Part shown: positions 22,478 through 31,026 of the stretch, piece by piece
Layout: every line of letters begins with the position of its first letter
Numbering within the stretch: position 1 is the first letter of the stretch
Assembly: GCA_014656175.1 (NCBI GenBank)
Contig: BNBX01000008.1
Coordinates: 262,492 to 326,491 of the forward strand
DNA: 64,000 nt
From: Streptomyces werraensis
GTDB lineage: Bacteria; Actinomycetota; Actinomycetes; Streptomycetales; Streptomycetaceae
Reading direction: 5' to 3'
The notes under the pieces: model-generated
What the model saw: the letters and a program-made list of their open reading frames with translations, nothing else
The model's database searches: none
Told to the model about the DNA's origin: nothing
Translations under genes and position numbers: made by a program

Positions 22478-23026
22478 ATGACGAGTGAGCCGGAGCAGCA
22501 GTTGGGAGTGGGGACGCAGGACGCGTTCCAGCGTCTGTGGACGCCCCACCGGATGGCCTACATCCAGGGCGAGAACAAGCCGAGCGGCCCCGGCGCCGGC
22601 GACGGCTGCCCCTTCTGTTCCCTCCCGGCCGAGTCCGACGAGGACGGGCTGATCCTGCGCCGCGGCGAGCTGGTGTACGCGGTGCTCAACCTGTACCCGT
22701 ACACCGGCGGCCATCTGATGACCGTGCCCTACCGGCACGTGGCCGACTACACCGAGCTCACGGCCGAGGAGACGGCGGAGCTCGCCGCGCTCACCAAGCA
22801 GGCGATGACCGCGCTGCGCACGGCGTCGGGCGCGCACGGCTTCAACATCGGCATGAACCAGGGCACGGTCGCGGGCGCGGGCATCGCCGCCCACCTGCAC
22901 CAGCACGTCGTCCCGCGCTGGGGCGGCGACACCAACTTCATGCCGGTCATCGGCCACACCAAGGTGCTGCCGCAGCTGCTGGCCGACACCCGCAAGATGC
23001 TCGCGGAGGCCTGGCCGACGGCCTGA
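22478..23026 (+). CDS. HIT-family nucleotide hydrolase/phosphorylase
   Basis: A 182-aa histidine-triad protein. The active-site motif is HLHQHVVPRW (His at about 139, 141 and 143, the middle one being the expected nucleophile). A CPFC motif at about 44-47 may bind zinc, as in actinobacterial diadenosine tetraphosphate (Ap4A) phosphorylase-like HIT proteins. Hydrolysis or phosphorolysis of dinucleoside polyphosphates is the likely reaction. Its position just after thrS fits a role in clearing synthetase by-products such as Ap4A, which is inference. TATGCT at 22466-22471, six bases before ATG 22478, with no ribosome site, suggests a leaderless mRNA. Confidence 0.9.
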   Translation: MTSEPEQQLGVGTQDAFQRLWTPHRMAYIQGENKPSGPGAGDGCPFCSLPAESDEDGLILRRGELVYAVLNLYPYTGGHLMTVPYRHVADYTELTAEETAELAALTKQAMTALRTASGAHGFNIGMNQGTVAGAGIAAHLHQHVVPRWGGDTNFMPVIGHTKVLPQLLADTRKMLAEAWPTA

Positions 23027-23081
23027 CGCCCTGTACCCGGGGGAGGCGGGGTCCGCGGCAGCGCACCCGCCCGCCGGACGC

Positions 23082-24737
23082 TTACGCGTCGTACAGGTCG
23101 GCCTTGCTCGGCGTCGCCTCCTGCACCGCCGTGGACAGGGAGGAGGAGCGGGAGCCGAACTTGGTGGTGTCCACGCCGTTCTCCTCCAGCACCTTGATCG
23201 CCGCGGAGTGCACCACACGCAGCACAGGTGTCGCCGCCCGCAGCGCGTCGTCCGCCATGAACCGGTGCCGCCAGGGCTTGTCCGCCCAGGCGTGCCGCAG
23301 TCCGAACGGCTCGGGCAGGGTCAGCTTGCCGCCCAGCCAGTACAGCAGCGGAGGGTAGTTGGTCAGGGGCGCGCGGGCGGCCAGGCGTACCACCTCGTCC
23401 GAGTCGACCAGCGGGAGCTTGACCTTCCGGGTCTCCCAGAACTTGACCGACTTCTGGACCTCCTTCTCCTTCGCCGCCGGTTTGGTGGTGAAGAGGGAAT
23501 GCACCGGCCCCAGGGCATGCCCGGTGACCTCGATGCGCAGCGTCTCGTGCAGCACGGTCACCGTGATCAGCATCGTGATCACCAGCTGGCCGTCCCACAG
23601 GGTCCACTGCACGCCCAGGTAGTGCCGGTCGCCCGCGCCGAACTGCTGCTTGTTGCAGATCTCCTGCACGGCGTGCTGTTTCACCTGGTACGCCTCGACG
23701 TCCGTGCCCTCGGGCCGGGTGACCGCCGTGGCGTTCTCCCCGATGGGGGTGACGATCCAGTGGCGTATCGACGGCTTGGGGAAGCCGCCCGTGTTCAGCG
23801 GGCCGCGCTCCAGCATGCGCAGCCGGTCGTGGATGGCCTTGATGACGTCCCAGCTGCGGAACGGGTGGATCTCGCGGTCGGGATCGGCCGGCGCCAGGTC
23901 CTCGGCGAGCTGCCAGCTGCCCCAGCGGGTGCCCATCCCGAGGATGCCCTTGGGACCGGCGTAGAAGACGGAGTTGGACTGCTGCTCGGCGCTGAGCCGG
24001 GCCAGCGACTGGCGCAGCTGCTCGGCCGCCGTCTCGCCGGGGCTGCTCGGCACCGCCTCGGGCACCTTGGCGCCGATGCTGCTGCCCGACAGCAAACTGT
24101 CCCAGCGTTCCCGCAGGTCACGAGCGGTGCGCTCGCAGATCTGCTTGGCCCAGAACCAGCCCAGCACCGGGGCCACGACCGCCGCGCGCGCGTACCAGGC
24201 CCAGAACCCGGTGAACGGCATGCGCAGCAGGAACAGCACGGCCAGGGCGCCGACGCCGACCAGCAGGGCGGTGGCGAGCGCGCCGGCGCGCTTGTCGTCG
24301 CGCTTGGCCATCGTCGTGCGGATCTGGAACACCAGCAGCCAGACGAGCAGGCCGGGCAGGAACAGCAGCCCGCACAGCACCATCACGGCGGTCAGCCAGT
24401 TGTCGCGCTCGCGGCGGATGCGGTGGGCCGCCAGCGCGTGCTCCACCACCACCTGCGGCTGGGTCCCGAAGGACTGGATGAGCGGGGCGCGGCCCGAGCC
24501 CAGCATCCGGTCGATGATCGCCCGGGAGAACGCCTCGCCCAGATTGGGCCGGAACAGCTTGATCCGCGGCTTGCCGACCTCCGACTTGTGCCACTCGCTG
24601 TTGGCCTTGAGTATCTCCTCGGCCTCGTTGTCCCGGTAGGCCGCCGAGGCCAGCGCGAACGTGGGTGTCTGGCCCTCGTCGCCCGTACGCGGTACCTGCG
24701 GACCGAAGAACTCCGCGTAACCGCTCTCAACGGTCAT
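23082..24737 (-). CDS. large membrane-associated hypothetical protein (551 aa)
   Basis: A 551-aa protein of unknown function. The N-terminal 110 residues are soluble, with an aromatic/acidic start MTVESGYAEFFGPQVP. Three hydrophobic segments follow (about 114-138, 151-173 and 176-196), then a long soluble C-terminal region (about 197-551) with one more hydrophobic strand-like patch (GQLVITMLITVTVLHETL). The C-terminal part contains the repeated patterns HWIVTPIGENATAV and YQVKQHAVQEICNKQQF but no known catalytic motif. The start is ATG 24737. It converges on the HIT gene and follows the EF-G-like gene on the same strand after a terminator. Confidence 0.8.
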   Translation of the reverse strand: MTVESGYAEFFGPQVPRTGDEGQTPTFALASAAYRDNEAEEILKANSEWHKSEVGKPRIKLFRPNLGEAFSRAIIDRMLGSGRAPLIQSFGTQPQVVVEHALAAHRIRRERDNWLTAVMVLCGLLFLPGLLVWLLVFQIRTTMAKRDDKRAGALATALLVGVGALAVLFLLRMPFTGFWAWYARAAVVAPVLGWFWAKQICERTARDLRERWDSLLSGSSIGAKVPEAVPSSPGETAAEQLRQSLARLSAEQQSNSVFYAGPKGILGMGTRWGSWQLAEDLAPADPDREIHPFRSWDVIKAIHDRLRMLERGPLNTGGFPKPSIRHWIVTPIGENATAVTRPEGTDVEAYQVKQHAVQEICNKQQFGAGDRHYLGVQWTLWDGQLVITMLITVTVLHETLRIEVTGHALGPVHSLFTTKPAAKEKEVQKSVKFWETRKVKLPLVDSDEVVRLAARAPLTNYPPLLYWLGGKLTLPEPFGLRHAWADKPWRHRFMADDALRAATPVLRVVHSAAIKVLEENGVDTTKFGSRSSSLSTAVQEATPSKADLYDA

Positions 24738-24914
24738 TCCCGCCCCCGATCGCCGCGACTGTCGTCTTGCGGCCTTCCCGACTTCCGTGCTGCGCACACC
24801 TGTTGATCAGGTGTTCAGCGTATAGGCAGCCACCGCCGTGCGCCGGGGGTCGTTCCAAGCCGTTCTCCGGTACGGGGGAGTGTCGCGGAGTGAAGCGGAA
24901 GCGCGACCGCGCAC

Positions 24915-24945
24915 ACGGGCGCCCGCCGGAGTGACCGGCGGGCGC
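24915..24945 (-). terminator. terminator after EF-G-like gene
   Basis: A perfect 13-bp stem (24915-24927 with 24933-24945, GGGCGCCCGCCGG) around AGTGA, starting 8 bases past the stop codon of the reverse-strand gene. Confidence 0.8.
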
Positions 24946-24953
24946 CCGGCGCC

Positions 24954-27152
24954 TCAGGAGGCCGCGCGCGCCTCCCCTTTGACCCGTTCCGCGACCTGCG
25001 GCGGCATCGGTTCGTGCCGGACGTAGCGGCGGCTGAAGCGTGCGGTGCCGTGCGACAGCGACCGCAGGTCGACGGCGTACCGGCCGATCTCGATCTCCGG
25101 CACCTCCGCGCGGATCAGCGTGCGCCCGCCGGGCGACTGCTCGGTGCCCAGCACCCGGCCGCGGCGCCCGGACAGGTCGCTCATCACGGTGCCCACGTAG
25201 TCGTCGCCGACCAGCACGGACACCTCGGCCACCGGCTCCAGCAGATGGATCTTCGCGTCCGCCGCGGCCTCCCGCAGCGCCAGAGCGCCCGCCGTCTGGA
25301 ACGCGGCGTCCGAGGAGTCCACCGAGTGGGCCTTGCCGTCCAGCAGCGTCACCCGCACGTCGACGAGCGGATGCCCCGCCGCGACTCCCTTCCGGGCCTG
25401 GGCCCTTATGCCCTTCTCCACCGACGGGACGAACTGGCGCGGCACGGCGCCGCCGACGACCTTGTCCACGAACTCGATGCCCGAGCCGTTCGGCAGCGGC
25501 TCCACCTCGATCTCGCAGATCGCGAACTGCCCGTGCCCGCCGGACTGTTTGACGTGCCGTCCGCGCCCGGACGCCCTGCCGCCGAACGTCTCCCGCAGCG
25601 ACACCCGGTGCGGCACCACGTCGACCTGTACGCCGTACCGGCTGCGCAGCCGCTCCAGCGCCACGTCCGCGTGCGCCTCGCCGAGACACCACAGCACCAC
25701 CTGGTGGGTGTCCTGGTTCTGCTCGAGCCGCATCGTCGGGTCCTCGGCCACCAGCCGCGAGAGCCCCTGCGACAGCTTGTCCTCGTCGGCCTTGCTGTGC
25801 GCCTCGATGGCCTGCGGCAGCAGCGGGTCGGGCATCTCCCACGGCTCCATGACGAGAGGGTCGTCCTTCGAGGACAGGGTGTCGCCCGTCTCCGCGCGGG
25901 ACAGCTTCGCCACGCACGCCAGGTCGCCCGCGATGACGTGCGACACGGGCCGCTGCACCTTGCCGAACGGCGTGGACAGGGCGCCGACCCGCTCGTCGAC
26001 GTCGTGGTCCTCGTGGCCCCGGTCGGTCAGCCCGTGCCCGGAGACGTGCACGGTCTGGTCGGCGCGCAGCGTCCCGGAGAAGACCCGGACCAGTGACAGC
26101 CGTCCCACGTAGGGGTCGGAGGAGGTCTTCACGACCTCCGCGACCAGCGGGGCGTCCGGGTCGCACGGCTTCAGTTCGCGCGGCCTGCCGTCCAGCGTGG
26201 TCACCTGCGGGGTGCCGTGCTCCAGCGGGGTCGGGAAGCCGCCCGTGATCAGGTCGAGCAGCTCCACCGTGCCGAGTCCCTGCCGGGCGCCGGGGGCGGC
26301 GGGCGCGGCGGCCAGGACGGGGAAGAAGACGCCTCGCGCCACCGCGCGTTCCGCGTCGTCGATCAGCGTCCTGACGTCGACGTCCTCACCGCCGAGGTAG
26401 CGGTCCATGAGGGTCTCGTCCTCGCTCTCGGAGATGATCCCCTCGATCAGCCGGCCGCGTGCCTCCTCGATCAGCGGAACCTGGTCACCGACCGGTTCGT
26501 TCGCCACGCGCTCGCCGCTCGAGTAGTCGAACAGCTTCCGCGTCAGCAGCCCGATCAGGCCGGTCACCGGCGCGTGCCCGTCCGGCCCCTCGGGACCGCG
26601 CAGCGGCAGGTACAGCGGCAGCACCGCGTCCGGGTCGTCCCCGCCGAAGGTCTCCGCGCAGACCCGGGTCATCTCCTCGAAGTCGGCGCGGGCGGCCTCC
26701 AGATGCGTGACGACGATCGCGCGGGGCATGCCGACCGCCGCGCACTCGTCCCACACCATGCGGGTCGAACCGTCCACGCCGTCCGCGGCCGAGACGACGA
26801 AAAGGGCCGCGTCCGCCGCTCGCAGACCGGCCCTGAGCTCCCCGACGAAGTCGGCGTAGCCGGGGGTGTCCAGAAGGTTGACCTTGATGCCGTTCCACTC
26901 CACCGGCACCAGGGAGAGCTGCACCGAACGCTGCTGCCGGTGCTCGATCTCGTCGTGGTCGGAGACGGTGCCGCCGTCCTCCACGCGGCCCGCCCGGTTC
27001 ACCGCCCCCGCGGTCAGTGCGAGGGCCTCCACCAGAGTCGTCTTGCCCGATCCGGAGTGGCCGACCAGCACCACGTTCCGTACGGACGTGGGACGGTCGG
27101 CCGCCTGTGCCCTGCCGGCGGCCCCGGGGTGTGTGTGCGCCTTGTCGCCCAT
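24954..27152 (-). CDS. elongation factor G-like GTPase (EF-G2 type)
   Basis: A 732-aa protein with the five-domain layout of EF-G. The P-loop GHSGSGKT is at 31-38 and the G3 motif DTPGY at 95-99. At the place of the base-specific NKxD motif it has THLE (149-152), and the G2 region reads EHRQQRSVQ where EF-G has ERxRGIT. These changes mark the EF-G2 subgroup, known from Thermus and actinobacteria, with THLE being a further departure. The role is not translocation proper; ribosome-dependent GTPase activity has been reported for some members. Domain IV carries RHVKQSGGHGQFAICEIEVEP. The start ATG 27152 has GGGAGG upstream. Confidence 0.88.
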   Translation of the reverse strand: MGDKAHTHPGAAGRAQAADRPTSVRNVVLVGHSGSGKTTLVEALALTAGAVNRAGRVEDGGTVSDHDEIEHRQQRSVQLSLVPVEWNGIKVNLLDTPGYADFVGELRAGLRAADAALFVVSAADGVDGSTRMVWDECAAVGMPRAIVVTHLEAARADFEEMTRVCAETFGGDDPDAVLPLYLPLRGPEGPDGHAPVTGLIGLLTRKLFDYSSGERVANEPVGDQVPLIEEARGRLIEGIISESEDETLMDRYLGGEDVDVRTLIDDAERAVARGVFFPVLAAAPAAPGARQGLGTVELLDLITGGFPTPLEHGTPQVTTLDGRPRELKPCDPDAPLVAEVVKTSSDPYVGRLSLVRVFSGTLRADQTVHVSGHGLTDRGHEDHDVDERVGALSTPFGKVQRPVSHVIAGDLACVAKLSRAETGDTLSSKDDPLVMEPWEMPDPLLPQAIEAHSKADEDKLSQGLSRLVAEDPTMRLEQNQDTHQVVLWCLGEAHADVALERLRSRYGVQVDVVPHRVSLRETFGGRASGRGRHVKQSGGHGQFAICEIEVEPLPNGSGIEFVDKVVGGAVPRQFVPSVEKGIRAQARKGVAAGHPLVDVRVTLLDGKAHSVDSSDAAFQTAGALALREAAADAKIHLLEPVAEVSVLVGDDYVGTVMSDLSGRRGRVLGTEQSPGGRTLIRAEVPEIEIGRYAVDLRSLSHGTARFSRRYVRHEPMPPQVAERVKGEARAAS

Positions 27153-27464
27153 GATCCTGCCTCCCGTGCACGGTGAGGTCACTGTGGGCGCGGACCCGTG
27201 GAAGCCTTCCCCGGACCCCGTCCGGGGGCATCGCCTGCGGTGCGGCTCCGGCGGCGCCCGCGGTTCTTCGAGCTTTCCACTCCCGTCACGGCGCGTCCAT
27301 ACGAAGGACGTGATCCCCCCGGCGGCCCCGGTCCCGGCGGCGCGCCGCGGCGCCCCGCGCGCGGCGGTCCGGGTGCCCCGCAGTCACGCCCGCGCGCGGT
27401 GACTACGATGGGCCCGCCGGTGGCCAGCAGGGGCCACACGGCCACACCGACCGTCGGGAAGGCC
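27153..27464. other. 312-bp divergent promoter region (EF-G-like gene / pgsA)
   Basis: No gene is supported. It must hold the promoters of the reverse-strand EF-G-like gene and the forward pgsA operon. TACGAT at 27404-27409 is a candidate -10 for pgsA, though no good -35 precedes it. Several G+C stems are present, and no specific regulator site was recognised. Confidence 0.5.
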
Positions 27465-28136
27465 ATGCTGAACAAGTACGCGCGTGCATTTTTCACGCGT
27501 GTCCTCACACCGTTCGCCGCGTTTCTCATCCGGCGGGGGGTCAGCCCCGACACGGTCACGCTCATCGGCACCGCGGGCGTGGTGGCCGGCGCGCTGGTGT
27601 TCTATCCGCGTGGCGAGTTCTTCTGGGGCACGGTCGTCATCACGCTGTTCGTGTTCTCCGACCTGGTCGACGGCAACATGGCCCGCCAGCTGGGCCGTTC
27701 CAGCCGCTGGGGCGCCTTCCTCGACTCCACCCTGGACCGGGTCGCCGACGGCGCGGTTTTCGGCGGCTTCGCCCTGTGGTACGCGGGCTCCGGCGACGAC
27801 AACGTGCTGTGCGCGGTGTCGATCTTCTGCCTCGCCAGCGGCCAGGTGGTGTCGTACACCAAGGCGCGCGGCGAGTCGATCGGGCTGCCGGTCGCCGTCA
27901 ACGGTCTGGTGGAGCGGGCCGAGCGGCTGGTGATCTCGCTGGTCGCGGCCGGGCTCGCGGGCATGCACGCGTTCGGCGTGCCCGGCATCCAGTACCTGCT
28001 GCCGATCGCCCTGTGGGTGGTCGCCGTCGGCAGCCTCGTCACGCTGATCCAGCGTGTGGTCACCGTGCGCCGCGAGTCCGCCGAGGCGGAGGCCGCGGAG
28101 CAGCAGCAGGCGCTGGGGAGCGAGGCGGACCGGTGA
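27465..28136 (+). CDS. pgsA: phosphatidylinositol phosphate synthase (CDP-alcohol phosphatidyltransferase)
   Basis: A 223-aa integral membrane enzyme with about six membrane helices. The family motif D-x2-D-G-x2-A-R...G-x3-D-x3-D is complete: Asp66, Asp69, Asp87 and Asp91 (DLVDGNMAR, GAFLDSTLD). These bind the two metals and the CDP of CDP-diacylglycerol. In actinobacteria the enzyme next to patA and pimA joins inositol 1-phosphate to CDP-DAG, giving PI phosphate, the base of PI mannosides. The start is ATG 27465 with GGGAAGG upstream; ATG 27408 would add 19 residues. It overlaps patA by 4 bases. Confidence 0.9.
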   Translation: MLNKYARAFFTRVLTPFAAFLIRRGVSPDTVTLIGTAGVVAGALVFYPRGEFFWGTVVITLFVFSDLVDGNMARQLGRSSRWGAFLDSTLDRVADGAVFGGFALWYAGSGDDNVLCAVSIFCLASGQVVSYTKARGESIGLPVAVNGLVERAERLVISLVAAGLAGMHAFGVPGIQYLLPIALWVVAVGSLVTLIQRVVTVRRESAEAEAAEQQQALGSEADR

Positions 28137-29062
28137 GCGCCCGGGAGCGCCTCACCGACGCCCTGTACGGCGCCGGCTGGGGCACCGTGAAGAAGCTGCC
28201 CGAGCCGGTCGCGGTGCGCCTCGGGCGGACCGTCGCCGACGCCGCCTGGAAACAGCGCGGCAAGGGCGTGCTGCGGCTGGAGAGCAACTACGCGCGCGTG
28301 GTGCCGGGCGCGGGCCCCGAGCGGCTCGCCGAGCTGTCCCGCGCGGGGATGCGGTCCTACCTGCGGTACTGGATGGAGTCCTTCCGGCTGCCCGCCTGGA
28401 GCCCGGAGCGCATCGCCGACTCTCTCACCGTGGAGGGCCTGCACCACCTCCACGAGGGCATGGCGGCCGGCAAGGGCGTCGTCCTGGCGCTGCCGCACCT
28501 CGCCAACTGGGACCTCGCCGGCGCCTGGGTCACCACCAAGCTCGGCGTACCGTTCACCACCGTCGCCGAGCGCCTGAAGCCGGAGACGCTGTACGACCGG
28601 TTCGTCGCCTACCGCGAGGGCCTCGGCATGGAGGTCCTCCCGCACAGCGGCGGCTCCGCCTTCGGCACACTCGCCCGGCGGCTGCGCGACGGCGGCCTGG
28701 TCTGCCTGGTCGCCGACCGCGACCTGTCCGCCTCGGGCGTCGAGGTGAGCTTCTTCGGCCATGCCGCCCGCATGCCCGCGGGGCCCGCCCTGCTGGCCCA
28801 GCACACCGGGGCGCGGCTGCTGCCCGTGACCCTCTGGTACGACGAGCCGCCCGTGATGCAGGGCCGGGTGCATCCCCCGGTCGAGGTTCCCGCGTCAGGT
28901 ACGCGCGCCGAGAAGACGTCTGTGATGACACAGGCGCTGGCCGACGCCTTCGCCACGGGAATCGCCGAGCACCCGGAGGACTGGCACATGCTGCAGCGCT
29001 TGTGGACCGAGGACCTCGACCCCGCGCACGCCCCCGAGCGCGACCGGGAGGGCACGGCGTGA
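28133..29062 (+). CDS. patA: phosphatidylinositol mannoside acyltransferase (PatA-like)
   Basis: A 309-aa lysophospholipid acyltransferase of the HtrB/PatA type. The catalytic HX4D motif is H122-LANW-D127 (LPHLANWDLAG), and the Glu-containing block near CLVADRDLSASGVEVSFFG follows. It is expected to sit on the inner face of the membrane and to acylate the mannose of phosphatidylinositol mannoside. GTG 28133 overlaps the pgsA stop, and its own stop overlaps pimA, so three enzymes of one pathway are translated together. Confidence 0.9.
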   Translation: MSARERLTDALYGAGWGTVKKLPEPVAVRLGRTVADAAWKQRGKGVLRLESNYARVVPGAGPERLAELSRAGMRSYLRYWMESFRLPAWSPERIADSLTVEGLHHLHEGMAAGKGVVLALPHLANWDLAGAWVTTKLGVPFTTVAERLKPETLYDRFVAYREGLGMEVLPHSGGSAFGTLARRLRDGGLVCLVADRDLSASGVEVSFFGHAARMPAGPALLAQHTGARLLPVTLWYDEPPVMQGRVHPPVEVPASGTRAEKTSVMTQALADAFATGIAEHPEDWHMLQRLWTEDLDPAHAPERDREGTA

Positions 29063-30222
29063 GGATCGGCATCGTCTGCCCGTACTCCTGGGACGTGCCG
29101 GGCGGCGTCCAGTTCCACATCCGCGACCTGGCCGAGTACTTCCTCCGCCAGGGGCACGAGGTGTCCGTCCTCGCCCCGGCCGACGACGACACCCCGCTGC
29201 CCCCGTACGTCGTCTCCGCGGGCCGCGCGGTGCCGGTGCCCTACAACGGCTCGGTGGCCCGGCTGAACTTCGGGTTCCTGTCCGCCGCGCGGGTCCGGCG
29301 CTGGCTGCACGACGGCTCCTTCGACGTGGTGCACATCCACGAGCCGTCCTCGCCGTCCCTTGGCCTGCTGACCTGCTGGGCGGCACAGGGCCCGCTGGTG
29401 GCGACCTTCCACACCTCCAACCCGCGCTCCAAGGCCATGATCGCCGCGTACGCCATCCTCCAGGCCGCCCTGGAGAAGATCAGCGCGCGGATCGCGGTGA
29501 GCGAGTACGCCCGGCGCACCCTCGTCGAGCACCTCGGCGGCGACGCGGTGGTCATCCCCAACGGGGTCGACGTCGACTTCTTCGCCAAGGCCGAGCCGAA
29601 GCCTCAGTGGCAGGGCGACACCATCGGCTTCATCGGCCGCATCGACGAGCCCCGCAAGGGCCTGCCGGTGCTGATGCGGGCCCTGCCGAAGATCCTCGCC
29701 GCCCGCCCGCAGACCCGGCTGCTGGTGGCCGGGCGCGGCGACGAGGAGGAGGCCGTGGAGTCGCTGCCGGCGGAGCTGCGGTCGCGCGTGGAGTTCCTCG
29801 GCATGGTCAGCGACGAGGACAAGGCGCGGCTGCTGCGCAGCGTGGACCTGTACGTGGCGCCCAACACGGGCGGCGAGAGCTTCGGCATCATCCTCGTCGA
29901 GGCGATGTCGGCGGGCGCGCCGGTGCTCGCCTCCGACCTGGACGCCTTCGCCCAGGTCCTCGACCAGGGCGCGGCCGGCGAGCTGTTCGCCAACGAGGAC
30001 GCGGACGCGCTCGCGGACGCGGCGGTACGCCTCCTGGGCGACCCCGAGCGCCGCGAGGAACTCCGCGCGCGGGGCAGCGCCCATGTGCGCCGCTTCGACT
30101 GGTCGACGGTCGGCGCGGACATCCTCTCCGTCTACGAAACGGTCACGGCGGGCGCGGCGGCGGTGGCGACGGACGACAGGGCGACGGGCCTGAGAGCCCG
30201 GCTGGGGCTCGCGCGGGACTGA
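29059..30222 (+). CDS. pimA: phosphatidylinositol alpha-mannosyltransferase (PimA-like)
   Basis: A 387-aa GT-B, GT4-family glycosyltransferase. N-terminal domain: IGIVCPYSWDVPGGVQFHIRD (Gly-rich loop, about 3-23) and the catalytic-region His in FHTSNPRSK (about 116-124). C-terminal domain: FIGRIDEPRKGLPVL and the nucleotide-sugar EX7E motif ESFGIILVE (about 274-282). It is expected to transfer the first mannose from GDP-mannose to phosphatidylinositol. GTG 29059 overlaps patA. Four bases after the stop lies a GC hairpin repeat (30221-30272) that could end the transcript. Confidence 0.93.
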   Translation: MRIGIVCPYSWDVPGGVQFHIRDLAEYFLRQGHEVSVLAPADDDTPLPPYVVSAGRAVPVPYNGSVARLNFGFLSAARVRRWLHDGSFDVVHIHEPSSPSLGLLTCWAAQGPLVATFHTSNPRSKAMIAAYAILQAALEKISARIAVSEYARRTLVEHLGGDAVVIPNGVDVDFFAKAEPKPQWQGDTIGFIGRIDEPRKGLPVLMRALPKILAARPQTRLLVAGRGDEEEAVESLPAELRSRVEFLGMVSDEDKARLLRSVDLYVAPNTGGESFGIILVEAMSAGAPVLASDLDAFAQVLDQGAAGELFANEDADALADAAVRLLGDPERREELRARGSAHVRRFDWSTVGADILSVYETVTAGAAAVATDDRATGLRARLGLARD

Positions 30223-30272
30223 ACGCCCCGAAGGGGCGCGGGGAACTGCGCGACCAGCCCCCGACGGCCCGC
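30221..30272. repeat. dispersed intergenic hairpin repeat, copy B
   Basis: The hairpin CGCCCC-GAA-GGGGCG lies directly behind the pimA stop codon, followed by GGGGCGCGGGGAACTGCGCG and CAGCCCCCGACGGCCCGC. The core is the same as in copy A (8455-8511). The first hairpin may double as a terminator. Confidence 0.8.
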
Positions 30273-30347
30273 CCCCGGTGTCGCGACCGCCCCCGGGGCG
30301 CAGCCCCACGACAGAGCCCGGCGCCGCCGGTACTAGCCTTGCCGCCC

Positions 30348-30890
30348 GTGACACCAACCCTGATCTGGATCCTCGTCGTCCTCGTCGCCGTCGGGCTGTA
30401 CCTGAGCTGGACGGCCGGGCGGCTGGACCGGCTGCACGCCCGGATCGACGCCGCCCGTGCCGCGCTCGACGCGCAACTGCTGCGCCGCGCCTCCGTGGCG
30501 CAGGAACTGGCCACCTCCGGGGTGCTCGACCCCGCCGCGTCGATCGTCCTGTACGAGGCCGCGCACGCCGCGCGGCAGGCGGTGGAGGAACAGCGGGAGG
30601 TCGCCGAGAGCGAGCTGAGCCAGGCGCTGCGGGCGGTGTTCGCCGACGCCGCGCAGGTCGACGCGGTCCGGGAGGCGCCCGGGGGAGAGGAGGCCGCCCT
30701 CGAACTCGCCGAGGCCGTCCGCAGGGTGCCGATGGCCCGCCGCTTCCACAACGACGCCGTGCGCGCCGCCCGCGCGCTGCGGCTGCACCGCAAGGTGCGC
30801 TGGTTCCGGCTGGCCGGACACGCCCCGTTCCCCCTGGCGTTCGAGATGGACGACGAGCCGCCGGCGGCGCTGATCGAGCGGGCCGCCTGA
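30348..30890 (+). CDS. membrane-anchored hypothetical protein (180 aa)
   Basis: A 180-aa protein. One N-terminal membrane segment (LIWILVVLVAVGLYLSW, about 4-21) is followed by a long, mostly helical soluble part rich in Ala, Arg and Glu (RLDRLHARIDAARAALDAQL, HAARQAVEEQREVAESELSQ) that could form a coiled coil. This is LemA-like in layout, although I cannot confirm that family. The start is GTG 30348; TAGCCT at 30334-30339 and the absence of a ribosome site suggest a leaderless mRNA. It sits between the PI mannoside operon and pdxS without obvious functional links. Confidence 0.78.
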   Translation: MTPTLIWILVVLVAVGLYLSWTAGRLDRLHARIDAARAALDAQLLRRASVAQELATSGVLDPAASIVLYEAAHAARQAVEEQREVAESELSQALRAVFADAAQVDAVREAPGGEEAALELAEAVRRVPMARRFHNDAVRAARALRLHRKVRWFRLAGHAPFPLAFEMDDEPPAALIERAA

Positions 30891-31026
30891 CAGCGGTTTC
30901 CGGCCACCGGGCACCCCGCCCCCGACCGAAAACGAGCCACCGGCTCGTCATTGGCCCTTGCTGTGGCCTGCTCGGGTCACGTTTCCTCAGTGCTGCAGAA
31001 TCCCCCTCATCCCAGCGAGGTCATTC

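Noticed and set aside
20425..22479. A 684-codon reverse-strand frame opposite thrS
   Set aside because: It mirrors the codon periodicity of thrS, is dominated by Leu/Val/Gly/Arg, and has no motif. It is a shadow frame.
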